Shown here: piece after piece, positions 16,384 to 25,605 of the stretch | How positions within the stretch are numbered: position 1 is the stretch's first letter | Layout of the letters: the number at the start of each line of letters is the position of its first letter | Assembly (NCBI GenBank): GCA_029267445.1 | Contig: JAJUIU010000015.1 | Location: 1 to 58,227, forward strand | Direction of reading: 5' to 3' | Origin: Rhodospirillaceae bacterium | GTDB lineage: Bacteria; Pseudomonadota; Alphaproteobacteria; Azospirillales; Azospirillaceae | Length of the DNA: 58,227 nucleotides | Position numbers and translations under genes: made by a program | Notes under the pieces: generated by a model | What the model saw: the letters and a program-made list of their open reading frames with translations, nothing else | What the model was told of the DNA's origin: nothing | Database searches by the model: none

Positions 16384-16601
16384 TGCACAACCGTCTCCAC
16401 ATCCTGCGTGCCGAACACCGCTGGTCCCAGGGGGAGCTGGCCGAACGGCTTGGCGTCTCCCGGCAGACGGTGAACGCGATCGAGACCGGCAAGTACGACC
16501 CGTCCCTGCCGCTCGCGATCAAGATCGGCCGGCTGTTCGGCCAGCCGGTGGAGGCGATCTTCCTTCTCGACGAACCGGGAACGGAGGCCGCCGCAGAGTA
16601 A
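16383..16601 (+). CDS. Small XRE-family HTH regulator of the YozG type
   Basis: A 72-residue protein that is essentially one Cro/CI helix-turn-helix: HILRAEHRWSQGELAERLGV, then SRQTVNAIETGKYDPSLPLA, and a short tail with PVEAIFLLDE. The SRQTVNAIE recognition helix and the DPSLPLAIKIGRLF pattern are typical of minimal XRE regulators encoded beside membrane proteins. It is the last gene of the cassette and overlaps paralogue D. It probably autoregulates through the GTAAAGG repeats upstream of the operon. Confidence 0.9.
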   Translation: MHNRLHILRAEHRWSQGELAERLGVSRQTVNAIETGKYDPSLPLAIKIGRLFGQPVEAIFLLDEPGTEAAAE

Positions 16602-16756
16602 CCGCCTGTGCACGGCGCCGATGGCGCCGCGCCCCAACCGACAACCAGAGGAACAGAATCCTCCGCGTCGCAGCGACAATGACGGCGCGGACGGGGCCCC
16701 ACAGCCCCGGAAACGGGCAGAAACCATCAACCACGCACATGCTGAGGAGCACATCG

Positions 16757-18652
16757 ATGAGGACCTTCCGAAACCGCCTTCTGGGCGCCGCCGCCATGGC
16801 CGTCGTCGCCTTCGCCATCGCTGGTGCCACGCCGGCTCCGGCCCACGCCCAGGGCAAGACCGTGATCGAGAGCGCGGCCGACCTGCCCCGCTTCGCCTAC
16901 AGGCTGGACCAGAAGCCGAGCGCCTATCTGGCCGACGAGGCGGCGGCCAAGGCGCTGCTGGACCGCGCCGCCAAGGACGCGGCGGCCGTGCTTGAGAAGT
17001 ACGAGATCAAGGACCGCCAGGGCCGCGACCTCTATCGCGGGCTGCTGCGCGACCAGGCGATCGTCGAGAAGCGCTGGGACGACGCGCTGAAGATCATGGA
17101 CGCCATGGCGGCGGAGATCGAGAAGCCGTCGGACAAGCTGACCGCCGGCCTGCTGTCCCGTCCCTATATCGCCGCCGAGCGGGCGGGCGGCGACGCCGCC
17201 GCGAAGAAGGCCGCCTTCCGCAAGGCGCTGGAGGACCGGCTGAAGACCCTGCCCTGGGAGGTCGTGCAGGACAGCGTCAAGGCGACCAAGGGCCAGCTCG
17301 AAACCTTCAATCCGGAGCTGATCAAGGGCGCCTTCGAGGCCCAGCTGGACAAGATCCACGCGGGCAACCCGGAAATGGGCTTCGACGTGGTGCGCGGCAT
17401 CATCGGCGCCCGCATGACCCTGGCGATGCTGCCGCCCTACCGGGAGGAGGCGTTGGCCGCCATCACCGCCTACATCGCCGCCAACGACACCTCCGGCACC
17501 AAGGCCAACATCTGGGCCGCCCGCGACGTGACGCTGCCGAACGATCCGCGCCTGTCGCCGGTGGTCGTCGCCGTCTGGGACAGCGGCGTGGACACCTCCC
17601 TGTTTGACGGCCAGTGGTGGGCAAACGCCAAGGAGACGGCCAACGGCAAGGACGATGACGGCAACGGCTTCGTCGACGACGTCCACGGCATCGCCTTCGA
17701 CCTGAAGTACCAGCGCACCGCAGGCGGGCTGAACCCGCTGACCGACGCGCAGAAGGCCCGCACGCCGCAGATGCTGGCCACCACCAAGGGCGCGCTAGAC
17801 CTGCAGGCCAATCTGGACACGCCGGAGGCGCAGGCCTTCCGGGCCAAGCTGTCCTCCATGAAGCGGGAGGAGGTGCCGGCCTTCATCGAGGAGGCGGGCC
17901 TTTACAGCAACTACATCCACGGCACGCACGTGGCCGGTATCGCCGCGAAGGGCAATCCGGCGGCCCGCCTGCTGCACATCCGCAACCACTGGCCGACGGG
18001 CATCCTGCCGCCGGCGATCGACGAGACCTATGCGGCGGCCATGGTGAAGGCGGCGGAGGAGAGTGTCGCCTACATGAAGGCGAACGGCGTGCGCGTGGTG
18101 AACATGAGCTGGCGCATCACCCGACCGATGATCGAGGGCACGCTGGCCGCCAACAATATCGAGACGGATCCGAAGGCCCGCGCGGCGCGCGCCGACAAGA
18201 TCTTCGGCCAGATCCGCGACGGCCTGACCGCCGCCTTCAAGACCGCCCCGGAGATCCTGTTCGTGGCCGGCGCCGGCAACGAGGACCAGGACATCAACTT
18301 CGCGGGCTCCGTCCCGGCCGGCATCGACCTGCCGAACGTGGTCACGGTGGGTGCCGTGGATCAGGCGGGTGAGGAGACGGGATTCACCAGCGTCGGCGCC
18401 TCGGTCGACTTGCACGCCAACGGCTTCCAGGTGGACAGCCTGGTGCCCGGCGGCACGCCGCTGAAGCTGTCCGGCACCAGCATGGCGGCACCGCAGGTGA
18501 CCAATCTGGCCGCCAAGCTGTTCGCCGCGGCCCCGGCCCTGACGGCCGAGCAGGCGCTGGAGCTGATCCGCAAGGGGGCCGATCCGCGCACCCCGCGCGG
18601 CGTCAGCCTGATCAACCCGAAGAAGACCTTCCAGCTGGCTTCCGGCCAGTAG
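16757..18652 (+). CDS. Secreted S8 (subtilisin-family) serine protease
   Basis: A 631-residue protein with a clear Sec signal (MRTFRNRLLGAAAMAVVAFA, AHAQ cleavage). I chose the ATG at 16757 after GAGGAG. A long N-terminal region of about 240 residues, probably a prodomain or extra helical domain, precedes the catalytic domain. The triad is Asp275 (AVWDSGVD), His391 (HGTHVAGIAAKG) and Ser575 (SGTSMAAPQV), with the oxyanion Asn in AGAGNED. The Asp-to-His spacing of 116 residues is far larger than in subtilisin and holds DDDGNGFVDDVHG, a possible metal site. It heads a co-directional set with a secreted hydrolase and an ABC exporter. Confidence 0.93.
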   Translation: MRTFRNRLLGAAAMAVVAFAIAGATPAPAHAQGKTVIESAADLPRFAYRLDQKPSAYLADEAAAKALLDRAAKDAAAVLEKYEIKDRQGRDLYRGLLRDQAIVEKRWDDALKIMDAMAAEIEKPSDKLTAGLLSRPYIAAERAGGDAAAKKAAFRKALEDRLKTLPWEVVQDSVKATKGQLETFNPELIKGAFEAQLDKIHAGNPEMGFDVVRGIIGARMTLAMLPPYREEALAAITAYIAANDTSGTKANIWAARDVTLPNDPRLSPVVVAVWDSGVDTSLFDGQWWANAKETANGKDDDGNGFVDDVHGIAFDLKYQRTAGGLNPLTDAQKARTPQMLATTKGALDLQANLDTPEAQAFRAKLSSMKREEVPAFIEEAGLYSNYIHGTHVAGIAAKGNPAARLLHIRNHWPTGILPPAIDETYAAAMVKAAEESVAYMKANGVRVVNMSWRITRPMIEGTLAANNIETDPKARAARADKIFGQIRDGLTAAFKTAPEILFVAGAGNEDQDINFAGSVPAGIDLPNVVTVGAVDQAGEETGFTSVGASVDLHANGFQVDSLVPGGTPLKLSGTSMAAPQVTNLAAKLFAAAPALTAEQALELIRKGADPRTPRGVSLINPKKTFQLASGQ

Positions 18653-18673
18653 GACCGGTCACGGGGCCCGTGG

Positions 18674-18701
18674 GGGACCGGCGGCCAGCTCCGCCGGTCC
18701 C
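18674..18701 (+). terminator. Perfect hairpin between the subtilase and hydrolase genes
   Basis: GGGACCGGCGG (18674-18684) pairs perfectly with CCGCCGGTCCC (18691-18701) around a 6-nt loop, 21 bp after the protease stop. There is no T-run. It may reduce read-through or protect the upstream message. Confidence 0.45.
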
Positions 18702-18741
18702 GCCCCGCGACATCACAATGCAACCGATGCCGAAGGGACCG

Positions 18742-20202
18742 ATGCGAAACACGATCCTGATCTCCACCGCGCTCGCGGGCATTCTGCTGGCCGGTCCGGC
18801 GCCGGCCCAGACGCCGTCGGGCGCCGCGGGCCGGCCGGCCGGCACCGCCTGCCACGTGCAGGGCGTGTCCGACCGCGCCGTCTGCCACACCATCGCGGTG
18901 CCGCTGGACCGTGCCAACCCGGGCGACGGCCGGACCGTGGACCTGCATGTGGCGGTGCTGCCGGCCCGGTCGCCCAACCCGGCCGCCAGCGCCCTGTTCC
19001 TTCTGGCGGGCGGACCCGGCCAGGCGGCGACCGAGTACGGCGCCCTGGTCAACCGCTTCCTGGAGGGTGTGCGGGAGACGCGCGACATCGTGCTGATGGA
19101 CCAGCGGGGCACCGGCAAGTCAGGCGGGCTCGCCTGCCCCGTCACCGGCGACTTGGACGAGGCGCTGGACCCGTCCAGCCTGCCCCGCCTGCTGGCGGAG
19201 TGCCGGAAGGGCTGGAACGCCGACCTCACCCATTACGACACCCCCGCCGTGGTGGAGGATGTGGAGCAGGTGCGGGCCACGCTGGGCTATCCGCAGCTCG
19301 ACCTCTGGGGCGGGTCCTGGGGTACGCGCACGGCCCTGCTGTACATGCGTGCATATCCCGCGTCCGTCCGCAGCGCCGTGCTGGACGGGGTGGCCCCGCC
19401 GCACCGCCGCCTGCTGGCGGACGAACCCGGGTTCAGCCAGGCGGCCCTGGACGCGGCCTTTCGCGCCTGCGCCGACGATGCCGCCTGCGCCGCCGCCTTC
19501 CCGGACCTGGAGCGCCGGTTCAAGGACTGGCTCGCCGGGTTCGACGGCCCGCGCGATTTCGACGTGATCCGGCCCGACACCGGCCGTCCGGACACGGTCA
19601 GCCTCGTCCGCGAGGGTGTCGCCCAGGTGATCCGGGGCGCCCTTTACACACCGTCCGGCGCCGCCCTCGTCCCCTTCGTGGTCGACCGGCTGATCGCCGG
19701 CGACGCCACCGCCCTGCTCACGCTCGGCGTCAACGGCATGGGCTTGGCGGAAAGCATGTATCTCGGCGCCACGCTGGCCTCGCTCTGCCGGGAGGAGGTG
19801 CAGCGCACCCCGGCGGCGGAGCTGGCCGCCCCGGCCGCCGCCAGCTTCACCGGCTCGAGCTGGTACACCGGCTGGGTGGAGGCCTGCGCCGATGTGGCCG
19901 TGCGCCCGCTGCCCGACGGCTATGACGCGCCGGTGACGGTGGACGTGCCGGTGCTGATCCTGTCGGGCGGCATCGACCCGATCACCCCGCCCTTCTACGG
20001 GGAGGAGGCGAAGAAACACCTGCCGCGCGCCTGGCACATCGTGGCGCCCGTGGCCGGGCACAACGTCACCGTCGCCCGCTGCGCCGACGACATCGTCGCC
20101 GACTTCGTCAAGGCGGCGGACGGCGGCGGCCTGGACGCGAGCTGCCTGGAGAAGCAGACCCGCCCGCCCTTCAGCGTCGGCCCCACCGGGCCGAAGCCCT
20201 GA
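18742..20202 (+). CDS. Secreted alpha/beta hydrolase, TAP/proline-iminopeptidase-like (S33)
   Basis: A 486-residue exported hydrolase. The signal peptide is NTILISTALAGILLAGPAPAQ; the ATG at 18742 is preferred over two nearby upstream ATGs. S33 signatures are present: LLAGGPGQ (oxyanion loop), DQRGTGKSGG, nucleophile Ser192 in WGGSWGTRTA, Asp412 in SGGIDPITPP and His440 in VAGHNV, plus the C-terminal TAP-like domain typical of tripeptidyl aminopeptidases. It probably removes short N-terminal peptides in the periplasm or outside the cell, a natural partner for the preceding subtilase. The gap to the ABC ATPase gene is 40 bp, with a direct repeat CCTGATCACCGG. Confidence 0.9.
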   Translation: MRNTILISTALAGILLAGPAPAQTPSGAAGRPAGTACHVQGVSDRAVCHTIAVPLDRANPGDGRTVDLHVAVLPARSPNPAASALFLLAGGPGQAATEYGALVNRFLEGVRETRDIVLMDQRGTGKSGGLACPVTGDLDEALDPSSLPRLLAECRKGWNADLTHYDTPAVVEDVEQVRATLGYPQLDLWGGSWGTRTALLYMRAYPASVRSAVLDGVAPPHRRLLADEPGFSQAALDAAFRACADDAACAAAFPDLERRFKDWLAGFDGPRDFDVIRPDTGRPDTVSLVREGVAQVIRGALYTPSGAALVPFVVDRLIAGDATALLTLGVNGMGLAESMYLGATLASLCREEVQRTPAAELAAPAAASFTGSSWYTGWVEACADVAVRPLPDGYDAPVTVDVPVLILSGGIDPITPPFYGEEAKKHLPRAWHIVAPVAGHNVTVARCADDIVADFVKAADGGGLDASCLEKQTRPPFSVGPTGPKP

Positions 20203-20242
20203 TCACCGGCCAACCTGATCACCGGATGAAAGGACCACTGCC

Positions 20243-20956
20243 ATGATGACGGTTGAGACCCTGGTGAAGCGCTTCGGCAAGGTGACGGCCGTGGACGGCG
20301 TCGGCTTCACCGCCCGGGACGGCGAGATCACGACCCTGCTGGGCGCCAACGGCTCGGGCAAGACCACCACGCTGGTCAGCCTCGTCGGCCTGTACCGGCC
20401 GGACGGGGGCCGGGCGCTGATCGACGGGATCGACGTGCAGGCCGATCCGAAGGCGGCCCGGCGCGCGCTGGGCTGGTTCCCGGACGCCTTCGGCCTGTAC
20501 CCGCGCCTGACCAGTCGCGAGCATCTGCGCTACTTCGCGCGGCTGCACGGCATGCGGGGTGCCGCCCTGGAATCGGCGATGGAGGAGGTGATCGGCCTCC
20601 TGGGCATGGAGGAGATCGCCGACCGCCGGACGGAAGGCTTCTCCACCGGCCAGCAGATGAAGGTCGCCCTGGGGCGCGCCCTCATCCACAAGCCCCGCAA
20701 CCTGATCCTGGACGAGCCGACGCGCGGCCTGGACGTGATGAGCATCCGCCTGCTGCGCGAGACCCTGCGGGCGCTGAAGCGGGAGGGGCGCTGCATCCTG
20801 CTGTCCAGCCACGTGATGGCGGAGGTGGAGGAGCTGTCCGACCGGGTGGTCTGCATCGCCCGGGGCCGCATCGTCGCCGACAGCACACCGGCCGAGCTCA
20901 TCGCCAGCACCGGCGCTGCAAACCTTGAAGACGCCTTCGTGCAAGTCGCCGCCTGA
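20243..20956 (+). CDS. NatA-like ABC transporter ATPase
   Basis: A 237-residue ABC ATPase with Walker A GANGSGKTT, Q-loop region WFPDAFGLYP (where Gln is not evident), signature FSTGQQMKVALGRAL, Walker B LILDEPTRGLD and the switch His in LLSSHVM. The signature FSTGQ departs from LSGGQ in the way seen in NatA/CcmA-type ABC-2 exporters. The cognate permease follows after 13 bp. Substrate unknown; linkage to two secreted peptidases suggests a peptide or peptidase-related substrate. Confidence 0.92.
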   Translation: MMTVETLVKRFGKVTAVDGVGFTARDGEITTLLGANGSGKTTTLVSLVGLYRPDGGRALIDGIDVQADPKAARRALGWFPDAFGLYPRLTSREHLRYFARLHGMRGAALESAMEEVIGLLGMEEIADRRTEGFSTGQQMKVALGRALIHKPRNLILDEPTRGLDVMSIRLLRETLRALKREGRCILLSSHVMAEVEELSDRVVCIARGRIVADSTPAELIASTGAANLEDAFVQVAA

Positions 20957-20969
20957 GGAGGACGGACCC

Positions 20970-22136
20970 ATGCTGCAAGACATCCTGACGGTCCTCCGCA
21001 CCGAGCTGGTGGACCACAGCCGCGACCGGCGCTCGCTGTTCGCGGCCTTCGCCTACGCCCTGTTCGGGCCGGTCTTCCTGGTGGTCGGGCTGAATTTCGC
21101 CGTGGGCGAGATCACCCGGGACGAGACGGCGGTGGTCGCCGTCTACGGGGCCGCCAACGCGCCCACGCTCGTTTCGGAGCTGGAACGGCGTGGCCTTAAC
21201 GTGGAGCGGCGCGACGGCGACGAAGCCATCCCGACCCTCGGCTCCGCCCAGGTGGCGATCCGCATCCCGGCCGACTATGCGGAGAAATGGACGGCCGGCC
21301 GCAGTGCCGAGATCACCCTGTTCCGGGACGAGGCGCGCCAGTCCTCGCTGCGCGCGTCGCGGCAGGTGGCCGGCGCCATCCGCGCCTTCGGCACGGAGGT
21401 GGCGCAGGCCCGGCTGCTGGCGCGCGGCGTGCCGGGGGAGACGGTGGCCCCCATCGCCATCACCGAGGCCAACGTCGCCGTCACCGGCGTCGGCACCGTC
21501 CAGATCGCCAACATGCTGCTCTACTTCTTCCTGCTCGCACCGTTCTTCATCGGCATGAGCATGGCGATCGACAGCACCGCCGGGGAGCGGGAACGGCGCA
21601 GCCTGCGCCCCCTGCTGGCCCAGCCGGTGACGCCGTTGTCCCTGATCCTGGGCAAATGGGCGAACGCCACGATGTTCTCCGTCATCGGGACCGGCGTCAC
21701 CATCGTGCTGGGCGTCAACCTGCTGCGCTTCGCACCGCTGGAGCAGCTCGGCATCACCATGCAGCTGACGGCGACCACGCAGCTGCTGATGTGGCTGACG
21801 CTGCTGCCGGTCTGCCTCGCCGTCTCGGCCTGCCAAGTCCTGCTGGCCCTGCTGGCGAAGAACTTCAAGGAGGCCCAGACCTACATCCAGCTGTTCAGCT
21901 TCCTGCCGGTGATCCTGGTCGTGTTCACCAGCTTCTCCGGCCGCGATCCGGAGGGCGCGCAGAAACTGGCGCCCATCATGGGCCACAGCGACGTGCTGCG
22001 CCGCCTCGTTTCCGAAGGGGCGTACGAGGCGGGCCAGGGGCTGATCGTGTCCCTGATCACCCTGGCCGTCTGCGCCGCCGCCCTCTGGTACGCGCAGCAG
22101 AAGCTTCGCGACGAGCGGATCCTGACGGCGGCGTGA
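20970..22136 (+). CDS. NatB-like ABC-2 permease
   Basis: A 388-residue ABC-2 permease with an N-terminal helix (FAYALFGPVFLVVGLNF), a large extracytoplasmic region of about 140 residues, then five to six helices starting with MLLYFFLLAPFFIGMSMAID. The motif ERERRSLRPLLAQPVT is the usual ABC-2 coupling segment. The ATG at 20970 has GAGGAGGA upstream; the longer frame from 20925 overlaps the ATPase gene and is not needed. A strong terminator follows, closing the cluster. Confidence 0.9.
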   Translation: MLQDILTVLRTELVDHSRDRRSLFAAFAYALFGPVFLVVGLNFAVGEITRDETAVVAVYGAANAPTLVSELERRGLNVERRDGDEAIPTLGSAQVAIRIPADYAEKWTAGRSAEITLFRDEARQSSLRASRQVAGAIRAFGTEVAQARLLARGVPGETVAPIAITEANVAVTGVGTVQIANMLLYFFLLAPFFIGMSMAIDSTAGERERRSLRPLLAQPVTPLSLILGKWANATMFSVIGTGVTIVLGVNLLRFAPLEQLGITMQLTATTQLLMWLTLLPVCLAVSACQVLLALLAKNFKEAQTYIQLFSFLPVILVVFTSFSGRDPEGAQKLAPIMGHSDVLRRLVSEGAYEAGQGLIVSLITLAVCAAALWYAQQKLRDERILTAA

Positions 22137-22187
22137 ACTCCGGCCGGGACCTGCTGGCGTGACCTGTGGGCAACACCCGTTGCGAAT

Positions 22188-22220
22188 GGGCGGCGTTTTC
22201 GGACGCCGCCCTTTCTTTTC
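22188..22220 (+). terminator. Rho-independent terminator after the NatAB genes
   Basis: GGGCGGCGT (22188-22196) pairs with ACGCCGCCC (22203-22211), loop TTTCGG, followed by TTTCTTTTC. It lies 52 bp after the permease stop. Confidence 0.9.
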
Positions 22221-22305
22221 CCCCGCCGTGCCGATTGTTCGCCACGGTTCCGTCTCGATATCCTGTCCCCGTCGGGATCGGGGCGGAGCTGGGACGGGCT
22301 GACAC

Positions 22306-24078
22306 ATGATCGACACGGTGAACCTCGCGATCCTGATCGGTGCGGGGCTCATCGCGATCAGTGTTTTCACCAGCCTCATCTCCCAGCGCATCGGCGCGCC
22401 GCTGCTGCTGATCTTCCTCGGCATCGGCCTGCTGGCCGGCGAGGACGGCCTGCTCCGCATCGATTTCGACGACGGCCCGGCGGCCTATTTCATCGGCTCG
22501 CTGGCGCTGGCCATCATCCTGTTCGACAGCGGCTTCGAGACGCGGCTGCGCAGCTACCGGGTCGCCGCGGCCCCGGCGCTGACGCTCGCGACCGTCGGTG
22601 TCGTCCTGACGGCGGGATTCCTGGGCCTGGCCGCCAAGCCGCTGCTGGGTCTCACCTGGACGGAGGCGCTGCTGCTGGGCGCCATCATCGCCTCCACGGA
22701 TGCGGCGGCGGTGTTCTTCCTGCTGCGGGTCGGCGGTGTCAATATGCGGGAAAGGGTCGGCGCCACGCTGGAGATCGAGTCCGGGACCAACGATCCCATG
22801 GCGATCTTCCTGACGCTGGCGCTGGTGGAGCTGGCGGCCGCGCAGGCGTCGTTTGAGGCGTGGGGCTGGGGCCTCGCCTTGACCTTCATCCAGCAGATGG
22901 GCATCGGGCTTCCGGCCGGGATGATCGGAGGGTTCGCCATCGCCGCCGTGCTGGGCCGCGTCAGAAACCTGGAGATCGGACTCTACCCCATCGCCGCCCT
23001 CAGCATGGCGCTGGTGGTCTTCGCCGCGACGGGCATGGTGGGCGGCAGCGGCTTCCTCGCGGCCTATGTGGCGGGGCTGGTCGCCGGCAACCTGAACATC
23101 CGGCACGCGGCCCGGCTCCGCCGCTTCCAGCTGGGCATGACCTGGCTGGCCCAGATCGGCATGTTCCTCACCCTCGGCCTGCTGGCCACGCCGTCGCAGT
23201 TCGGAAGTGTCGCCCTCCCGGCGGTGATGCTGGCGCTGGTGCTGATCCTGTTCGCCCGGCCGCTGGCGGTCTGGCTCTGCCTGCTTCCCTTCGGATTCAG
23301 CCGGCGGGAGATCGTGTTCTCGGGCTGGGTGGGGCTGCGCGGCGCGGTGTCCATCCTGCTGGCGATCCTGCCGACCATCGGCGGTGTCGAGAACGGGCAG
23401 CTTTACTTCAACGTCGTCTTCATCATGGTCCTCGCGTCGCTGCTGATCCAGGGATGGACGGTCGGGCCGATGGCCCGCTGGCTGAAGCTGGCGGTACCCC
23501 CACGCACCGGGCCCGTGGACCGGCAGGAACTTGAACTGCCGGGCGGCACGGAGCACGAGCTGGTCGGCTACCGCATCCACCCCGACAGCGCGATCGCCAA
23601 GGGCGACCGCGTGCCCCGCTGGGCGCGACCCGTCCTGGTGCTGCGGGGCGGGCAGGCGCTGAACGTGCACAATGCGGGACCGCTTCAGCCCAAGGACCAG
23701 GTCTACCTGTTCGCCTCGGCCCGGCAGATCCCCCTGCTGGACAAGGTCTATGCGGGGCCGTCGGGTGAGACCGACGCCGGCTTCTACGGCGATTTCCCCC
23801 TGGCCGCCGACACTACGCTGGGCGAACTCGCCGCCCAATACGGCATCCTGATCAGCGAGGCCGATCCGGAGACCCGCTTGGGCGACATGCTGTCACGCGC
23901 CTTCAACGGCCGCCCGGAGGTCGGGGACCGCCTGGCCGCCGGCCCGGTGGAGCTGGTCGTGCGGTCATTGGCCGAAACGGGCGCCGTCGCCGAGGCCGGG
24001 ATCGTCCTCGACCCGTCACGCGGCGGCGACGGGCCGCGCTGGCTGGTGCTTGCGCGCCGCTGGCTGTCGTCCCGCTGA
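22306..24078 (+). CDS. NhaP2/CvrA-type potassium/proton antiporter
   Basis: A 590-residue CPA1-family antiporter. About 12-13 helices are visible up to residue 395; ASTDAAAVFFLLR carries the ion-binding acidic residue, and IESGTNDPMAIFLT and GWVGLRGAVSILLA are signature loops. The C-terminal 190 residues hold a TrkA-C-like domain (ELPGGTEHELVGYRI, LNVHNAGPLQPKDQVYLF) and a CorC/HlyC-type domain (FPLAADTTLGELAAQYGI), the architecture of NhaP2. It exports K+ or Na+ in exchange for protons. Its stop is 3 bp from that of the convergent CorC-type gene. Confidence 0.93.
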   Translation: MIDTVNLAILIGAGLIAISVFTSLISQRIGAPLLLIFLGIGLLAGEDGLLRIDFDDGPAAYFIGSLALAIILFDSGFETRLRSYRVAAAPALTLATVGVVLTAGFLGLAAKPLLGLTWTEALLLGAIIASTDAAAVFFLLRVGGVNMRERVGATLEIESGTNDPMAIFLTLALVELAAAQASFEAWGWGLALTFIQQMGIGLPAGMIGGFAIAAVLGRVRNLEIGLYPIAALSMALVVFAATGMVGGSGFLAAYVAGLVAGNLNIRHAARLRRFQLGMTWLAQIGMFLTLGLLATPSQFGSVALPAVMLALVLILFARPLAVWLCLLPFGFSRREIVFSGWVGLRGAVSILLAILPTIGGVENGQLYFNVVFIMVLASLLIQGWTVGPMARWLKLAVPPRTGPVDRQELELPGGTEHELVGYRIHPDSAIAKGDRVPRWARPVLVLRGGQALNVHNAGPLQPKDQVYLFASARQIPLLDKVYAGPSGETDAGFYGDFPLAADTTLGELAAQYGILISEADPETRLGDMLSRAFNGRPEVGDRLAAGPVELVVRSLAETGAVAEAGIVLDPSRGGDGPRWLVLARRWLSSR

Positions 24079-24081
24079 GGC

Positions 24082-25398
24082 CTACTTCGCCGCCGTCTCG
24101 AGCCGCGGCGGGAGGGGCATCGCCAGCACCTTGTCGATGCGGCGGCCGTCCATGTCGACCACCTCGAAGCGCCAGCCGTCATGGTCGAAGGCCTCCCCCG
24201 CCGTGGGGATGTGGCCCAGCTTGAACAGGATGAAGCCGGCCAGCGTGTGGTAGTCGCCGTCCTCGTCCTTCAGGCTCCTCAGCGCCAGGACGTTCTCCAC
24301 CTCCTCCACCGCCAGCAGCCCCTCGATCAGGTAGCTGCCGTCGGCGCGGCGGACGATGTCGGCCTCCTCGTCGGTGGCGCCCATTTCCGGCATCTCGCCG
24401 GCAATCGCCTCCAGCACGTCGGTCAGGGTGACGATCCCCTCCACCGTGCCGTACTCGTCCACCACCACGGCCATCTGCTGGCCGGACTGCTTGAACAGCT
24501 CCAGCATCCGCATCGCCTCGGTGCCGTCATGCACGACGAGCGCGTCCGTCACGGCGGCCCTTATGTCGAAGGGCTTGTCGGCGAAATGCGCGTGTAGCAG
24601 GTCGCGGGTGTGGACGATGCCGACCACGTCGTCGAAGTCGCCCCGGCAGACGGGGAAGCGGCTGTGGCCGCTGTCCACGATCTCCTTGCGGATGGCGTCG
24701 GGATCGTCGTCGATGTCGAGCCAGGTCACGTCCAGGCGCGGCGTCATGATGCTGCGCACGGTGCGGTCGGTCAGGCGCATCACGCCCTCGATCAGGCGGC
24801 GCTCCTCCTCCTCGAACACGCCGCTGGCCGTCCCCTCCGCGATCAAGCTCTTCACCTCCTCCTCGGTCACGGCGTTGTCCGCCTTCTCCGGCACACGGAG
24901 CAGGCGGAGCACGAACGAGGTGGAGGCGCCCAGGAACCAGACGACGGGCCCCGCCACCCGCGACAGGCCGCGCATGAAGGGGGCGACGCCGGCGGCGATC
25001 CGTTCCGCGTTCACCAGCGCGAACCGCTTCGGCACCAGCTCGCCCGCGATCAGCTGCAGGTAGGCGATGGGGATGACCACCACCGTGATGGCGATCAGGC
25101 CGGACCAGTCGTCCAGCGTCGGGAACCGGGCCAGCCACACGTCAAGCCGGTCGCCCAGCGTGGCGCCGCCGAACGCGGCGCTGATGGTCCCGACCAGGGT
25201 GATGCCGACCTGCACGGTGGACAGGAAGCGCGACGGATCGTCCTGCAGCTCGAGCGCGACGCGGGCGCCCTTGCTGCCGTCGTCGGCCATCTGCTGAAGC
25301 CGTACGCGGCGGGCCGAGACCACCGCGAGTTCCGACATGGCGAAGAATCCGTTCAGCAGCGCCAGAAGGACGATGACGGCGATTTCGAAATAAAGCAT
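24082..25398 (-). CDS. CNNM/CorC-HlyC-type membrane protein with CBS pair
   Basis: A 438-residue protein. The N-terminal CNNM (DUF21) domain has four hydrophobic segments (MLYFEIAVIVLLALLNGFFA, VQVGITLVGTISAAFGG and two more), then two CBS domains (RSIMTPRLDVTWLD, FPVCRGDFDDVVGIV, VVVDEYGTVEGIVTL) and a C-terminal CorC_HlyC domain (YLIEGLLAVEEVENVL, TLAGFILFKLGHIP). The family is linked to Mg2+/Co2+ export or membrane stress; the label hemolysin is historical. I chose MLYFEIAV at 25398; an upstream ATG at 25455 adds 19 residues with no family match. Confidence 0.92.
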   Translation of the reverse strand: MLYFEIAVIVLLALLNGFFAMSELAVVSARRVRLQQMADDGSKGARVALELQDDPSRFLSTVQVGITLVGTISAAFGGATLGDRLDVWLARFPTLDDWSGLIAITVVVIPIAYLQLIAGELVPKRFALVNAERIAAGVAPFMRGLSRVAGPVVWFLGASTSFVLRLLRVPEKADNAVTEEEVKSLIAEGTASGVFEEEERRLIEGVMRLTDRTVRSIMTPRLDVTWLDIDDDPDAIRKEIVDSGHSRFPVCRGDFDDVVGIVHTRDLLHAHFADKPFDIRAAVTDALVVHDGTEAMRMLELFKQSGQQMAVVVDEYGTVEGIVTLTDVLEAIAGEMPEMGATDEEADIVRRADGSYLIEGLLAVEEVENVLALRSLKDEDGDYHTLAGFILFKLGHIPTAGEAFDHDGWRFEVVDMDGRRIDKVLAMPLPPRLETAAK

Positions 25399-25605
25399 CG
25401 AGTCCGGGGTGGCGGCACGGGCACGGTCGCGGCCCGCGGGCCCATAGTACGGCATTGGACAGGAAATGCGAGGGGGTGGCGCAGGGACTTTCGGGCCCGC
25501 CCGTCCTCGCGCTCTTCCCGCCAGTGAGCGGCGTCACTTCACTTTATCGAACGGTACATTATTTCATCACGCAGTGACCCCTCCCCCTCCCGACCGGGAC
25601 CCATC
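25399..25605. promoter_or_regulatory. AT-rich divergent promoter region before the old yellow enzyme gene
   Basis: The local base composition dips at 25535-25570, with TTTATCGAACGGTACATTATTTC and flanking GTCACT and AGTGAC arms. This is a likely promoter/operator for the old yellow enzyme gene. No regulator gene is adjacent, and I cannot assign the -35 and -10 boxes with certainty. Confidence 0.4.

Noticed and set aside
16613-16629. CGGCGCC-GAT-GGCGCCG hairpin after the XRE gene as a terminator
   Set aside because: Short stem, 3-nt loop and no T-run; not enough to call a terminator.
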